Positions 16,493 through 25,172 of a stretch of 64,000 nt of DNA are shown here, in pieces. The stretch spans positions 1 through 64,000 of the forward strand of contig JAKIUU010000006.1 in the NCBI GenBank assembly GCA_021647405.1, in the 5' to 3' direction. The notes below the pieces were generated by a model. It did no database searches and was not told where the DNA came from. It saw only the letters and a list, made by a program, of their open reading frames with translations. Within the stretch, counting starts at the first letter, position 1, and every line of letters begins with the position of its first letter. The translations under genes and the position numbers were made by a program. Source of the DNA: Flavobacteriaceae bacterium (lineage in GTDB: Bacteria; Bacteroidota; Bacteroidia; Flavobacteriales; Flavobacteriaceae).

Positions 16493-17716
16493 TTATCGGA
16501 TCTTTAGAGTTAAAATACTCAGCACAGCAAGTATAATTCCTATAATTAAAAAGCGCATAACGATCTTACTTTCGTGGTAGCCTTTCTTCTGATAATGATG
16601 ATGTAAAGGTGCCATCAAGAAAATACGCTTTCCTAATCCTACTTTTTTCTTTGTATATTTAAAGAAACTCACTTGTATTATTACCGATAAAATCTCTACC
16701 ATAAACGTGGCAGCCAACAATGGAATGAGCAATTCTTTTCTTACTGCAATGGCCAGTACGGCTATAACACCTCCAATTGTAAGACTCCCTGTGTCGCCCA
16801 TAAATATTTGGGCAGGATAGGTATTGTACCATAAAAACCCCACCAAAGCCCCTACAAAAGCACTGATAAAAATGGTCATTTCGCCAGAATTAGGTATGTA
16901 CATAATCTTTAAATAATCGGCAAAAACAATGTTACCAGAAACCCATGCAAATACGCCAAGTGTTGCAACTATAATTGCCGAAGAACCTGCTGCCAAACCA
17001 TCTATACCATCGGTTAAATTGGCGCCATTTGATATGGCCGTTACAATAAAAACAACAATTAAAATGAAAATAACCCATGCGTATTTAGCGGGTGTTTCTC
17101 CTAGCCAACTTACCAAGCTTGTGTAATCAAATTCGTTATTTTTTAAAAATGGAATGGTGGTTTTTAACGATTTTTCGGCAGGGCCAAACCTTTGAGACAC
17201 CTTGACCTTTTGCGATAATTCTGTAGTTTGAAGACGTTGTTTTATTGTCACATTCGGATTAAAATACAGCATGGCTCCTACAAAGACACCCAAACCTACC
17301 TGACCTAGAATTTTGAATTTCCCTTTTAGCCCTTCTTTTTCTTTTTTAAATACTTTTATATAATCGTCTAAAAAACCTATTAAACCCATCCACAGGGTAG
17401 TGACTATTAAAATTACGATGTAAACATTGTCAAGTTTGGCCAATAAAATTACAGGAATTAATGTTGCCAAAATAATGATGAGTACCCCCATAGTTGGGGT
17501 GCCCGTTTTTTCTTTTTGACCTTCTAGTCCTAAATCTCTTACAGTTTCGCCTATTTGTTGGCGTTTTAAATAGTCTATTATTTTTTTGCCAAATAAAGTA
17601 GAAAATGACAATGAAATTAAAATAGCCAAAGCTGATCTAAACGAGATATACTGAAACAATCCAGCCCCAGTTAAGTGGAATTGGTTTTCTAAATATTGAA
17701 ACAAATAATACAACAT
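16493..17716 (-). CDS. mraY: Phospho-N-acetylmuramoyl-pentapeptide transferase MraY
   Basis: 407 residues, about ten membrane segments. Catalytic motifs are present: GTPTMGVLI near 75-83, the aspartate pair in GFLDDYIKV, the loop NGANLTDGIDGLAAGSS and the HHHYQKKG histidine motif near the C-terminus. It makes lipid I from UDP-MurNAc-pentapeptide and undecaprenyl phosphate. A stretch of about 50 residues after position 165 (TTELSQKVKVSQRFG...) makes it longer than E. coli MraY (360), as is common in this phylum. Confidence 0.97.
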   Translation of the reverse strand: MLYYLFQYLENQFHLTGAGLFQYISFRSALAILISLSFSTLFGKKIIDYLKRQQIGETVRDLGLEGQKEKTGTPTMGVLIIILATLIPVILLAKLDNVYIVILIVTTLWMGLIGFLDDYIKVFKKEKEGLKGKFKILGQVGLGVFVGAMLYFNPNVTIKQRLQTTELSQKVKVSQRFGPAEKSLKTTIPFLKNNEFDYTSLVSWLGETPAKYAWVIFILIVVFIVTAISNGANLTDGIDGLAAGSSAIIVATLGVFAWVSGNIVFADYLKIMYIPNSGEMTIFISAFVGALVGFLWYNTYPAQIFMGDTGSLTIGGVIAVLAIAVRKELLIPLLAATFMVEILSVIIQVSFFKYTKKKVGLGKRIFLMAPLHHHYQKKGYHESKIVMRFLIIGIILAVLSILTLKIR

Positions 17717-17719
17717 TTA

Positions 17720-19186
17720 TTAAGTATTTAAATCATTATTAAACATTTTTAAGGCAACTTTATAATCATCAAAATTGTGCCTTACGCCTTTAATTTCTTG
17801 GTAGGTTTCATGACCTTTTCCTGCAATTATTACGATATCTCCTTTTTGTGCCAATTGACTTGCTACTTTAATAGCCTGCTTTCTGTTGGTAATTGAAATT
17901 ATTTTTTTAAAATCTTGTGGTTCTACACCTGCTTCAATTTGTGCAATAATAGCTTCAGGATTTTCCGTTCTCGGATTATCTGAAGTAATGATGGTTAGGT
18001 TACTTAGCTTTGAAGCGATATAGCCCATTTTTTTACGTTTGTCTTTATCTCTATCGCCTCCACAACCCATTACACATATTAACTTTTCATTTCCTGTTCT
18101 TATGCTATTTATGGTTGTGAGCACATTGCTTAAGGCATCTGGCGTATGGGCATAATCAATAATTAATGTTATTTTATTATCAATAATACTGCATTGAAAC
18201 CTGCCTTTTACACTTTCTAGGTTACTAATTAAGCGCAGTGTTTCTAACTTATCCAAACTTAGCAAAGATGCTATGCCATAAACAGCCACTAAATTATAGG
18301 CATTAAATGTGCCTATTAATTGAGACCATAATTCATTTTTATTAATTGAAAACAGCAAACCTTCTAAACTGCTTTCTAAAATTTTCCCTTTGAAATCGGC
18401 TGTATTTTTAAGCGCATATCTGTATGTCTTGGCTTGGGTGTTTTGAACCATAACTTCGCCATTTTTATCATCGCAATTAATTAAAGTAAAAGCTGTTTTG
18501 GGCAAATTGTCAAAAAATAATTTTTTGACATCGCGATAAGCTTTAAAAGTATGGTGGTAATCTAAATGGTCTTGAGAAAGGTTTGTAAAAACACCGCCTT
18601 TAAAGTGTAGTCCTTCTGTTCTTTTTTGATGAATACCATGCGAACTCACCTCCATAAAGCAATGCGTTACATTTGCTTTTACCATCTTGTCTAAATAACT
18701 ATTAATAGTTAAACTATCGGGTGTGGTATGGGTGGCTTTAAATTCTTTGTTTGCAACCAAAATTTTAACAGTAGAAATCAATCCCGATTTATAGCCTGCT
18801 CTTGTAAATAATTCGTTTGCCAGACTGGCAACTGTTGTTTTACCATTTGTACCTGTAACACCAACTAATTGCAACTTTTTTGAAGGATTATCAAAATAAT
18901 TTGAAGCCATATTGGCTAAAGCCGATTTTGATTCTTCAACAACAATATAACTTACACCATCAGCACGATTAAGAGGTAAATTTTCGCAAATTACCGCAGT
19001 GGCGCCATTTTTTTGTGCCGATTCTATATAATCATGTCCATCGGTTTCAACGCCTTTTATCGCAACAAAAACACTGTTCGGTTTAACTAACTTTGAATTA
19101 AAAGTTATGGCTTTTATTTGCACATCTGTGCTGCCATAAACTTCGTTTACAGAAACATTATACAATATGTCTTTTAAATTTTTCAA
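17720..19186 (-). CDS. murE: UDP-MurNAc-tripeptide synthetase MurE
   Basis: 488 residues. ATP loop GVTGTNGKTTVA at about 109-120, the carbamylated-lysine region and the Mur ligase C-terminal domain are all recognisable. The substrate-selecting motif reads DNPRTENP; DNPR is the form found in enzymes that add meso-diaminopimelate, so a DAP-type peptidoglycan is expected (established for the family, not tested here). The stop codon overlaps nothing; the ftsI stop overlaps its start by 4 nt. Confidence 0.96.
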   Translation of the reverse strand: MKNLKDILYNVSVNEVYGSTDVQIKAITFNSKLVKPNSVFVAIKGVETDGHDYIESAQKNGATAVICENLPLNRADGVSYIVVEESKSALANMASNYFDNPSKKLQLVGVTGTNGKTTVASLANELFTRAGYKSGLISTVKILVANKEFKATHTTPDSLTINSYLDKMVKANVTHCFMEVSSHGIHQKRTEGLHFKGGVFTNLSQDHLDYHHTFKAYRDVKKLFFDNLPKTAFTLINCDDKNGEVMVQNTQAKTYRYALKNTADFKGKILESSLEGLLFSINKNELWSQLIGTFNAYNLVAVYGIASLLSLDKLETLRLISNLESVKGRFQCSIIDNKITLIIDYAHTPDALSNVLTTINSIRTGNEKLICVMGCGGDRDKDKRKKMGYIASKLSNLTIITSDNPRTENPEAIIAQIEAGVEPQDFKKIISITNRKQAIKVASQLAQKGDIVIIAGKGHETYQEIKGVRHNFDDYKVALKMFNNDLNT

Positions 19187-21165
19187 AGTAATTTTAGATA
19201 AATACTTTTGTATTTTTTAAGATTTTCGCCTGGTTTTATTGATTGAAAAGCCACTCTGCCACTGCCTTCACATCTAACATCTAAACCCAAATTTTCTAAT
19301 AAGGCTATGGCATCCATTCCTGTCATTTTCTTAACATTAGGAATGTATTTGTATTTTTTAACCTTCGGCTTATCGTCATTTGTCAATTGTTTCTCTAAGA
19401 TTTTATCGGCATTGTTAAACTGCTTTAACTCATTTCGGATTGGGGTGTCTGTATAAATTTTTTGCGCAATCTTTTTAAATGCTGGAGCGGCTACTGTGGC
19501 GCCGTAATAACCTATTTTTTTATTTGGTTTATGGATAACTACTATGCAAGAGTACTTAGGATTATCGGCTGGAAAATAACCCACAAAAGAAGAAATATAT
19601 TGTGTTTCGCCACCTTTCCAATAATCTACTTGACAGGTGCCTGTTTTACCTGCCATAGAAAAATAAGGGGAGTAAATATTAGATGCTGTACCTCTTTTAA
19701 CCACGTTTTCCATCAGTACTTTTACTTTATCAATGGTATTTTGAGAGCAGATTTTCTTATTTATTACTTCCGATTTAAAAACCTTAATTACTTTATCTTG
19801 CTTTTTAATTTGTTTAACAAATTGAGGTTTCATCATTTTACCGTTATTGGCAATAGCATTGTAAAAAGTGAGCATTTGTAAATCTGTAAGTTTCACACCA
19901 TAGCCCCAAGCCATCCAAGGAAGCGATAAACCATTCCATTCTTTTTTATTTTTAGGGTTCGGGATTTTTGGGGCGCCTTCGCCTTTAATCGGAATGCCTA
20001 ATTTTTTACCCACATGCATGGCGTATAATTTATCTACAAATCTTTGTGGGTTCTTATTGTAATTTTTATAAATAATTTTAGCCATTCCTACATTTGATGA
20101 CAGCTCAAAAACCCGTGAAACTGTAATTTTACCGTAACCTCCTCTATGTGAATCGCGAATTTTTTTACCATAAAAACTTATAACGCCCTTTTTGGTATCT
20201 ATTACGGTTGAGGTATCTATAAACTTATCGTCAAGAGCAACAACCATACTCATTAACTTGAATGTTGAGCCGGGTTCATGAGCTTCATAAACGGCATAAT
20301 TTCTTTTCTCAAAATATGTGCCCTTCGAAGTTCTGGCCAAATTAGAAATAGCCTTTATTTCGCCAGTTTTCACATCCATCACTACAACACTACCGTGTTC
20401 TGCTTCAAATTTTTCGAGCTGTTCTAACAAAGCATGATGTGCAATATCTTGTATGTTTAAATCTAGCGTTGTTATAACATCTAGGCCGTCTTTAGGATCT
20501 ATTTGCTTGTCATCGTTTAAAGGTTTCCATTGCCCTTTTGCAATTTTTTGTTTGAGATGCCTGCCCTTTTTACCTACCAAATAGCTGCTAAAACTTCCTT
20601 CTAAACCCGCTGTACCATGACTGTCGTCATAACCAATTGTGCGGACAGCAATTTTGCCTAACGGATGACCTCTTACAGTTCTTTGATTAACGATTAGGCC
20701 TCCTTTATAGGCGCCCAATTTTAAAATTGGAAATCTTTTTATACGCTCATATTGGCTATAATTCAAATCTCTTGCTATAAACAAATACTTGTTATTATGA
20801 CTTCTGGCATTTCTTAAATAGCTTGAATAGTGCGAAGCTGGTTTGCCAAACATTTCTGATAATGCTTCCGACAATTTAAAGATATCTCTATTAAATATTT
20901 TGTTTGGCACTGTAACAACATCCATCCTGATATCATATTTAGGAACCGATGTTGCCAATAAACTACCATCAGCAGTATAAATATTACCTCTATTTGCAGG
21001 AATTTGAAATTGTTTTATTGTATTTTCAATGGCCTCTTCTCTATATTGAGTACCTTCTAACCACTGAATTTCTGTTAGTTTGAAAACAATGGCAAAAACA
21101 AATACAAGCATCATTCCTGATACCATATAAAATCTATTCAATATTTTTTGCTTTGTTACAGCCAT
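19183..21165 (-). CDS. ftsI: Septal transpeptidase FtsI (PBP3-type) with PASTA domain
   Basis: 660 residues. One membrane anchor at about 13-31, a dimerisation (pedestal) domain, then the penicillin-binding transpeptidase: nucleophile motif S300-T-F-K303, S356-S-N358 and K507-T-G509, all intact. The last 65 residues form one PASTA domain (IPNVKKMTGMDAIALLENLG...). It cross-links septal peptidoglycan, paired with FtsW. The start shares one base with the ftsL stop and the end overlaps murE by 4 nt. Confidence 0.96.
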   Translation of the reverse strand: MAVTKQKILNRFYMVSGMMLVFVFAIVFKLTEIQWLEGTQYREEAIENTIKQFQIPANRGNIYTADGSLLATSVPKYDIRMDVVTVPNKIFNRDIFKLSEALSEMFGKPASHYSSYLRNARSHNNKYLFIARDLNYSQYERIKRFPILKLGAYKGGLIVNQRTVRGHPLGKIAVRTIGYDDSHGTAGLEGSFSSYLVGKKGRHLKQKIAKGQWKPLNDDKQIDPKDGLDVITTLDLNIQDIAHHALLEQLEKFEAEHGSVVVMDVKTGEIKAISNLARTSKGTYFEKRNYAVYEAHEPGSTFKLMSMVVALDDKFIDTSTVIDTKKGVISFYGKKIRDSHRGGYGKITVSRVFELSSNVGMAKIIYKNYNKNPQRFVDKLYAMHVGKKLGIPIKGEGAPKIPNPKNKKEWNGLSLPWMAWGYGVKLTDLQMLTFYNAIANNGKMMKPQFVKQIKKQDKVIKVFKSEVINKKICSQNTIDKVKVLMENVVKRGTASNIYSPYFSMAGKTGTCQVDYWKGGETQYISSFVGYFPADNPKYSCIVVIHKPNKKIGYYGATVAAPAFKKIAQKIYTDTPIRNELKQFNNADKILEKQLTNDDKPKVKKYKYIPNVKKMTGMDAIALLENLGLDVRCEGSGRVAFQSIKPGENLKKYKSIYLKLL

Positions 21166-21488
21166 TAATTTACAATTACTTTTATCTTATAGGGTGGTGT
21201 TGTAGGTGCCTTCAGTCCTTTAATTGCCAATGCTTTTGTTATAGATGACTCCATTTTTAAATTCATTAACTCAGACCTGTTGGCTACAAAAGCCGACCTT
21301 AATTCTTTATTTTTCTTATTTAACGCCCCTATTTCTTGTACTTTTTTATCAACACTGTGTGAAATAGCTATCATAACCAAAGCCAATACTGCCAAAAAAA
21401 TGATAAACACCCAATTTTTCTGAGCATTGTCTTCAGTAAGAAAACCGCCTCTTAGTATTGTGTATATTTTACTCTTATTATTAGTCAT
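21165..21488 (-). CDS. ftsL: FtsL-like division protein
   Basis: 107 residues from the ATG at 21486-21488, whose first codons overlap the rsmH stop by 8 nt; an ATG five codons upstream (21503) is possible. A cytoplasmic start is followed by one membrane helix (WVFIIFLAVLALVMIAI) and a short coiled-coil with many Lys/Asn/Leu (KKVQEIGALNKKNKELRS), the typical FtsL plan. FtsL-type proteins are recognised mainly by topology and place; here it sits exactly between rsmH and ftsI. It probably acts with FtsQ as scaffold for FtsW/FtsI. Confidence 0.85.
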   Translation of the reverse strand: MTNNKSKIYTILRGGFLTEDNAQKNWVFIIFLAVLALVMIAISHSVDKKVQEIGALNKKNKELRSAFVANRSELMNLKMESSITKALAIKGLKAPTTPPYKIKVIVN

Positions 21489-22383
21489 TAGCTTTGGCAA
21501 CAATTCTTAGTTTGGCACTTCTGGCTCTGTTATTTCGTTTTATCTCTTCTGGTAAAGGCACAATTAACTTTTCTGGTTTATTAAAAGGAGACCTAAAATT
21601 TCCGTAAAAATCTTTTACAGGCTCTTCTTCAAATAATCCGAATTTAAAAAAGCGCTTTACCAACCTGTCTTCTAGAGAATGGTATGAAATCACGCTTAAC
21701 TTACCTCCGTCAAGTAACAAATCGGGGGTTTGCAATAAAAATTCTTTTAAAGCTTCTAGTTCCTGATTTACTTCTATTCTAAAAGCTTGAAATATCTGAG
21801 CCATTACCTTGTGTTCTCTGTGCTGAGGTAGAAAATTTTTGAGTGCTTCTTTTAACTCAAAGCTTGTGTTTATCTTATTTTCTGAGCGTGCATTAACAAT
21901 GGCTTTGGCAATGCCTTTAGAGTTCCTCAACTCGCCGTAATTAAATAATATATCTTGTAATTTAGCTTCAGAATAGGAATTTACAATTTGATGGGCCGTT
22001 AACTCAGATTTAGAATCCATACGCATATCTAACAAGGCATCAAAACGCGTAGAAAAGCCCCTTTCGGCCACATCAAATTGATGTGACGAAACACCTAAAT
22101 CTGCTAAAATCCCATTTACCTTTGTTACCCCATGTATTCTTAAAAAGCGTTTTATATATTTAAAATTGCCACTTATCAAATCAAATCGCTCATCATCTAT
22201 TGTGTTTTGTATCGCTTCTTCATCTTGATCAAATGCAAACAAATGCCCGCCTTTGTCTAATCTTTTTAATATTTCTTTTGAGTGTCCACCGCCTCCAAAA
22301 GTTACATCAACATAAACACCATCTGGGGCTATTTCAAGCCCATCTACACTTTGTTTTAATAATACAGGATTATGATATTCCAT
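21481..22383 (-). CDS. rsmH: 16S rRNA (cytosine1402-N4)-methyltransferase RsmH
   Basis: 300 residues. SAM-binding start VDVTFGGGGHSKEIL (about 25-39), the GILADLGVSSHQFD loop and VISYHSLEDRLVKRFFK near 230 are hallmark RsmH (MraW) motifs. It methylates C1402 of 16S rRNA in the ribosomal P site. The start overlaps the end of mraZ by 14 nt. Confidence 0.97.
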   Translation of the reverse strand: MEYHNPVLLKQSVDGLEIAPDGVYVDVTFGGGGHSKEILKRLDKGGHLFAFDQDEEAIQNTIDDERFDLISGNFKYIKRFLRIHGVTKVNGILADLGVSSHQFDVAERGFSTRFDALLDMRMDSKSELTAHQIVNSYSEAKLQDILFNYGELRNSKGIAKAIVNARSENKINTSFELKEALKNFLPQHREHKVMAQIFQAFRIEVNQELEALKEFLLQTPDLLLDGGKLSVISYHSLEDRLVKRFFKFGLFEEEPVKDFYGNFRSPFNKPEKLIVPLPEEIKRNNRARSAKLRIVAKAND

Positions 22384-22843
22384 CTTGAGCAGTTGTCGCG
22401 TTACCCATCACTTCTTCTGCCAAAACCGGAAAATCTACTGCCGCATCATTAATAGCCAACTCGTATTTCTCTTTATCCCAGATTTCAATAATACCAACTG
22501 TTGTTGTAAGTACAACCTCTTTAGAAATACCAGAAAAAGCACTTAAGTCTTTTGGTATCAATAACCTTCCTAAAGCGTCTAAATCGACTACTTTAACACC
22601 TGCCGTAAATAATCTTATAAAATCATTATTCTTCTTTACAAACCTATTTAGCTTGTTTACATCTGTCATCATCAAATTCCATTCTTGCATGGGATATAAT
22701 TCTAAACAAGAATGAAAAACAGATCTTTTTAATACAAAACCATCTTGAATAACAGATGCCATCTGCTTTTTAAGCGCATTAGGCAACATTAACCTACCTT
22801 TGGCATCAGATTTACATTCGTATGTTCCAATTAAATTGAGCAT
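22370..22843 (-). CDS. mraZ: Transcriptional regulator MraZ
   Basis: 157 residues with the two tandem MraZ half-domains of the AbrB-like fold, each with a D-x-x-G-R motif (SDAKGRLMLP near 12-21 and LDALGRLLIP near 89-98). MraZ proteins form ring-shaped oligomers and control the division cluster by binding short direct repeats at its own promoter. First gene of the cluster; three GTGGTAAAA repeats at 10-bp spacing lie just upstream. Confidence 0.96.
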   Translation of the reverse strand: MLNLIGTYECKSDAKGRLMLPNALKKQMASVIQDGFVLKRSVFHSCLELYPMQEWNLMMTDVNKLNRFVKKNNDFIRLFTAGVKVVDLDALGRLLIPKDLSAFSGISKEVVLTTTVGIIEIWDKEKYELAINDAAVDFPVLAEEVMGNATTAQDGIS

Positions 22844-22865
22844 GTTGTACTAAAAAAATTAGTAA

Positions 22866-22873
22866 CAAATATA
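22866..22873 (-). promoter_or_regulatory. -7 box of the mraZ/division cluster promoter
   Basis: Minus strand TATATTTG, an exact TAnnTTTG match, 22 bp upstream of the mraZ start. The -33 region falls inside the MraZ-box repeats. Confidence 0.65.
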
Positions 22874-22880
22874 CATTTTT

Positions 22881-22910
22881 TTACCACATTTTACCACTTT
22901 TTACCACTTT
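22881..22910 (-). promoter_or_regulatory. Probable MraZ operator: three direct 10-bp repeats
   Basis: Minus strand reads GTGGTAAAA(A/T) three times in a row at exactly 10-bp intervals, beginning 7 bp upstream of the -7 box. MraZ of other phyla binds three or four TGGG/GTGG-type direct repeats at 10-bp spacing at its own promoter; the geometry here is the same, and overlap with the -33 region predicts autorepression. Confidence 0.75.
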
Positions 22911-22929
22911 GTTGATATATTTTATCAAC
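22911..22929. promoter_or_regulatory. Inverted repeat next to the MraZ boxes
   Basis: GTTGATA / TATCAAC, a 7-bp perfect inverted repeat with 5-bp spacer, abuts the distal MraZ box. It lies in the divergent region between mraZ and the alpha/beta hydrolase gene and may be a second regulator site. Protein unknown. Confidence 0.35.
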
Positions 22930-23043
22930 AATTAAAAACTGTCAATTAAATTTGATATCTAAATACTTATAAAAATTAGCCTCTATTTATCACAAAAAAA
23001 TTAATAATTGCCTCAGAATTAACATGCATTTATTGAAAATAAG

Positions 23044-23051
23044 TATCTTTG
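23044..23051 (+). promoter_or_regulatory. Putative -7 box for the alpha/beta hydrolase-engB-rluA operon
   Basis: TATCTTTG on the plus strand, an exact TAnnTTTG match, 30 bp upstream of the ATG at 23082. No good TTG at -33. Confidence 0.5.
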
Positions 23052-23081
23052 TGACTTGCTATAAAAAATAGCATTACTCTG

Positions 23082-23846
23082 ATGAAATACACGCTAAAAA
23101 AAGAAACTACTTTTAATTACATTGAAGCAGGTGAAGGAACACCAATAATAGTGCTTCATGGTATTATGGGGTCGCTGAGTAATTTTAACGGTGTTTTTGA
23201 CGCCCTCCCTAAAAATGGATTTAAAGTACTTATACCAGAATTGCCTTTATACGACTTACCTCTTTTAAAGACCAATGTTAAAAACTTTGCCTTATATCTT
23301 AAGAAATTTACTGAATTCAAAAAGCTAAAAAACTATATTTTATTAGGCAATTCGCTTGGTGGACATATCGCTTTATATTACACTAAAAAATTTCCTGAAC
23401 ATGTTAAAGCAATGGTACTGACAGGAAGTTCTGGATTGTATGAAAGTTCAATGGGAGAAAGCTATCCCAAACGCAGTAATTATGACTATATTAAAGCCAA
23501 AGCCGAAGAAGTTTTTTACGATCCTAAAATTGCAACCAAAGAGGTTGTTGATGACGTTTTTGCCTCGGTAAATAACCGCATGAAACTTCTTAAAACCTTG
23601 GCCATTGCCAAAAGTGCCATACGTCATAACATGGCCAAAGACCTGCCAAAAATGACCAATCCCACCTGTATAATTTGGGGTAAAAACGATAAAGTAACAC
23701 CTCCTGATGTTGCCGAAGAATTCAATAACCTACTGCCCGACTCAGACCTCTTTTGGATTGACAAATGTGGCCATGCACCCATGATGGAGCGTCCTGATGA
23801 GTTTAATGAAATTCTTATTAAGTGGCTGAAAGAAAGAAAATTTTAA
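23082..23846 (+). CDS. Alpha/beta hydrolase
   Basis: 254 residues, cytoplasmic, no signal peptide. Oxyanion-hole motif LHGIMG (25-30), nucleophile elbow G-N-S91-L-G-G, an acid in IIWGKNDKVTPP and the base in CGHAPMMERP complete a catalytic triad. Substrate unknown; a homologous gene in this place next to engB is common in the family's genomes (recalled, not checked). The stop is followed by engB after 3 bp, so the two are co-transcribed. Confidence 0.9.
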   Translation: MKYTLKKETTFNYIEAGEGTPIIVLHGIMGSLSNFNGVFDALPKNGFKVLIPELPLYDLPLLKTNVKNFALYLKKFTEFKKLKNYILLGNSLGGHIALYYTKKFPEHVKAMVLTGSSGLYESSMGESYPKRSNYDYIKAKAEEVFYDPKIATKEVVDDVFASVNNRMKLLKTLAIAKSAIRHNMAKDLPKMTNPTCIIWGKNDKVTPPDVAEEFNNLLPDSDLFWIDKCGHAPMMERPDEFNEILIKWLKERKF

Positions 23847-23849
23847 GCC

Positions 23850-24461
23850 ATGAAAATTAAAACTGCTGATTTTGTTATTAGCAACACTGATGTTTCAAAA
23901 TGTCCTAAAGACAATTTGTTAGAATATGCTTTTATCGGGCGTTCTAATGTTGGTAAATCTTCTTTAATAAACATGTTGGTAGGTAACAAAAATCTCGCCA
24001 AAACATCTGGCAAGCCCGGCAAAACACAGCTTATCAATCATTTTAAAATTAACGATTCTTGGTTTTTGGTTGATTTACCCGGTTATGGGTACGCCCAAGT
24101 GTCAAAAACAAAAAGACAAACATTTCAGAAATTTATTAAAGATTATTTTTTACAACGCCAACAATTAGTGTGTACTTTTGTGTTGGTTGATTCCCGACAT
24201 TCACCTCAAAAAATCGATTTAGAATTCATGAAATTCTTGGGCGAAAGTGGCATTCCGTTTTGTATTGTTTTTACCAAATCAGATAAATTAAAGCCCTCTA
24301 TTCTCAATAAGAATTTACAGCTTTACAACACCACAATGACCCAAAAAGTTTGGGAAACCATGCCACAATATTTTGTAACATCGGCTACAGCTAAAGCTGG
24401 AAAAGAGGAATTACTTACCTATATTGAAACTGTAAATCAAGATGCCAAAGAAAACTTCTAA
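23850..24461 (+). CDS. engB: Ribosome biogenesis GTPase EngB (YsxC/YihA)
   Basis: 203 residues, usual for EngB. G1 loop GRSNVGKSSLI (about 30-40), the switch region SGKPGKTQLINHF, G3 DLPGYGYA and G4 TKSD are present. It assists late assembly of the large ribosomal subunit. Directly followed, without a gap, by the rluA-type gene. Confidence 0.96.
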   Translation: MKIKTADFVISNTDVSKCPKDNLLEYAFIGRSNVGKSSLINMLVGNKNLAKTSGKPGKTQLINHFKINDSWFLVDLPGYGYAQVSKTKRQTFQKFIKDYFLQRQQLVCTFVLVDSRHSPQKIDLEFMKFLGESGIPFCIVFTKSDKLKPSILNKNLQLYNTTMTQKVWETMPQYFVTSATAKAGKEELLTYIETVNQDAKENF

Positions 24462-25151
24462 ATGGCTTCTACCAAAAATAATTTAAACGTATTATTTGAA
24501 GATAATCACCTTATTATTATAAACAAACAATCTGGCGATATTATTCAAGGCGACAAAACAGGCGATACCCCTTTGAGTGACATTGTTAAAGATTACATCA
24601 AAATTAAATACAACAAACCCAATCATGTTTTTTTAGGCGTTGTCCACAGATTAGATCGCCCCACTAGCGGCATTGTTGTTTTTGCAAAAACTTCAAAAGC
24701 ATTAGCGCGTTTTAACAAAATGTTGCGCGATAAAAAAGTAAACAAAACATATTGGGCTGTGGTTAAAAACCATCCTCAAAAAGAAGCAGATACTTTAGTA
24801 AATTACTTGAAAAAAAATCCTAAAAATAACAAATCGACTTCTTATTCTTCTGAAATAGAAGGCAGTAAAAAAGCCATTTTACATTACAAATTAATAAAAT
24901 CTTTAGACAATTATCACTTACTGGAAGTCGCTTTAGAAACGGGGCGTCATCATCAAATACGTTGTCAATTAGCGGCTATTGGTTGTCCCATAAAAGGTGA
25001 TTTAAAATATGGTTTTGACCGCAGTAACAAAGATGCCAGCATTCATTTACATGCACGTAAAATTGAGTTTATCCACCCTGTAAGCCAGGAGACAATTTCT
25101 ATTACAGCGCCCACTCCCAAAGAGGTTATTTGGGAGGCGTGTTGTAAATAA
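24462..25151 (+). CDS. RluA-family RNA pseudouridine synthase
   Basis: 229 residues. The catalytic motif VHRLDRPTSGIVVFAKT (about 62-78, Asp in RLD) and LETGRHHQIRCQLAAIG place it in the RluA/RluC/RluD family; it has no N-terminal S4 domain, so it belongs to the short forms. It converts uridine to pseudouridine in rRNA or tRNA; the exact site cannot be told. Start at the ATG directly after the engB stop. Confidence 0.93.
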   Translation: MASTKNNLNVLFEDNHLIIINKQSGDIIQGDKTGDTPLSDIVKDYIKIKYNKPNHVFLGVVHRLDRPTSGIVVFAKTSKALARFNKMLRDKKVNKTYWAVVKNHPQKEADTLVNYLKKNPKNNKSTSYSSEIEGSKKAILHYKLIKSLDNYHLLEVALETGRHHQIRCQLAAIGCPIKGDLKYGFDRSNKDASIHLHARKIEFIHPVSQETISITAPTPKEVIWEACCK

Positions 25152-25172
25152 TTTATGTTGTTTACAGCTTTT

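Noticed and set aside
19462..19881. 139-codon plus-strand open frame
   Set aside because: Antisense to the ftsI transpeptidase domain, whose motifs are intact.
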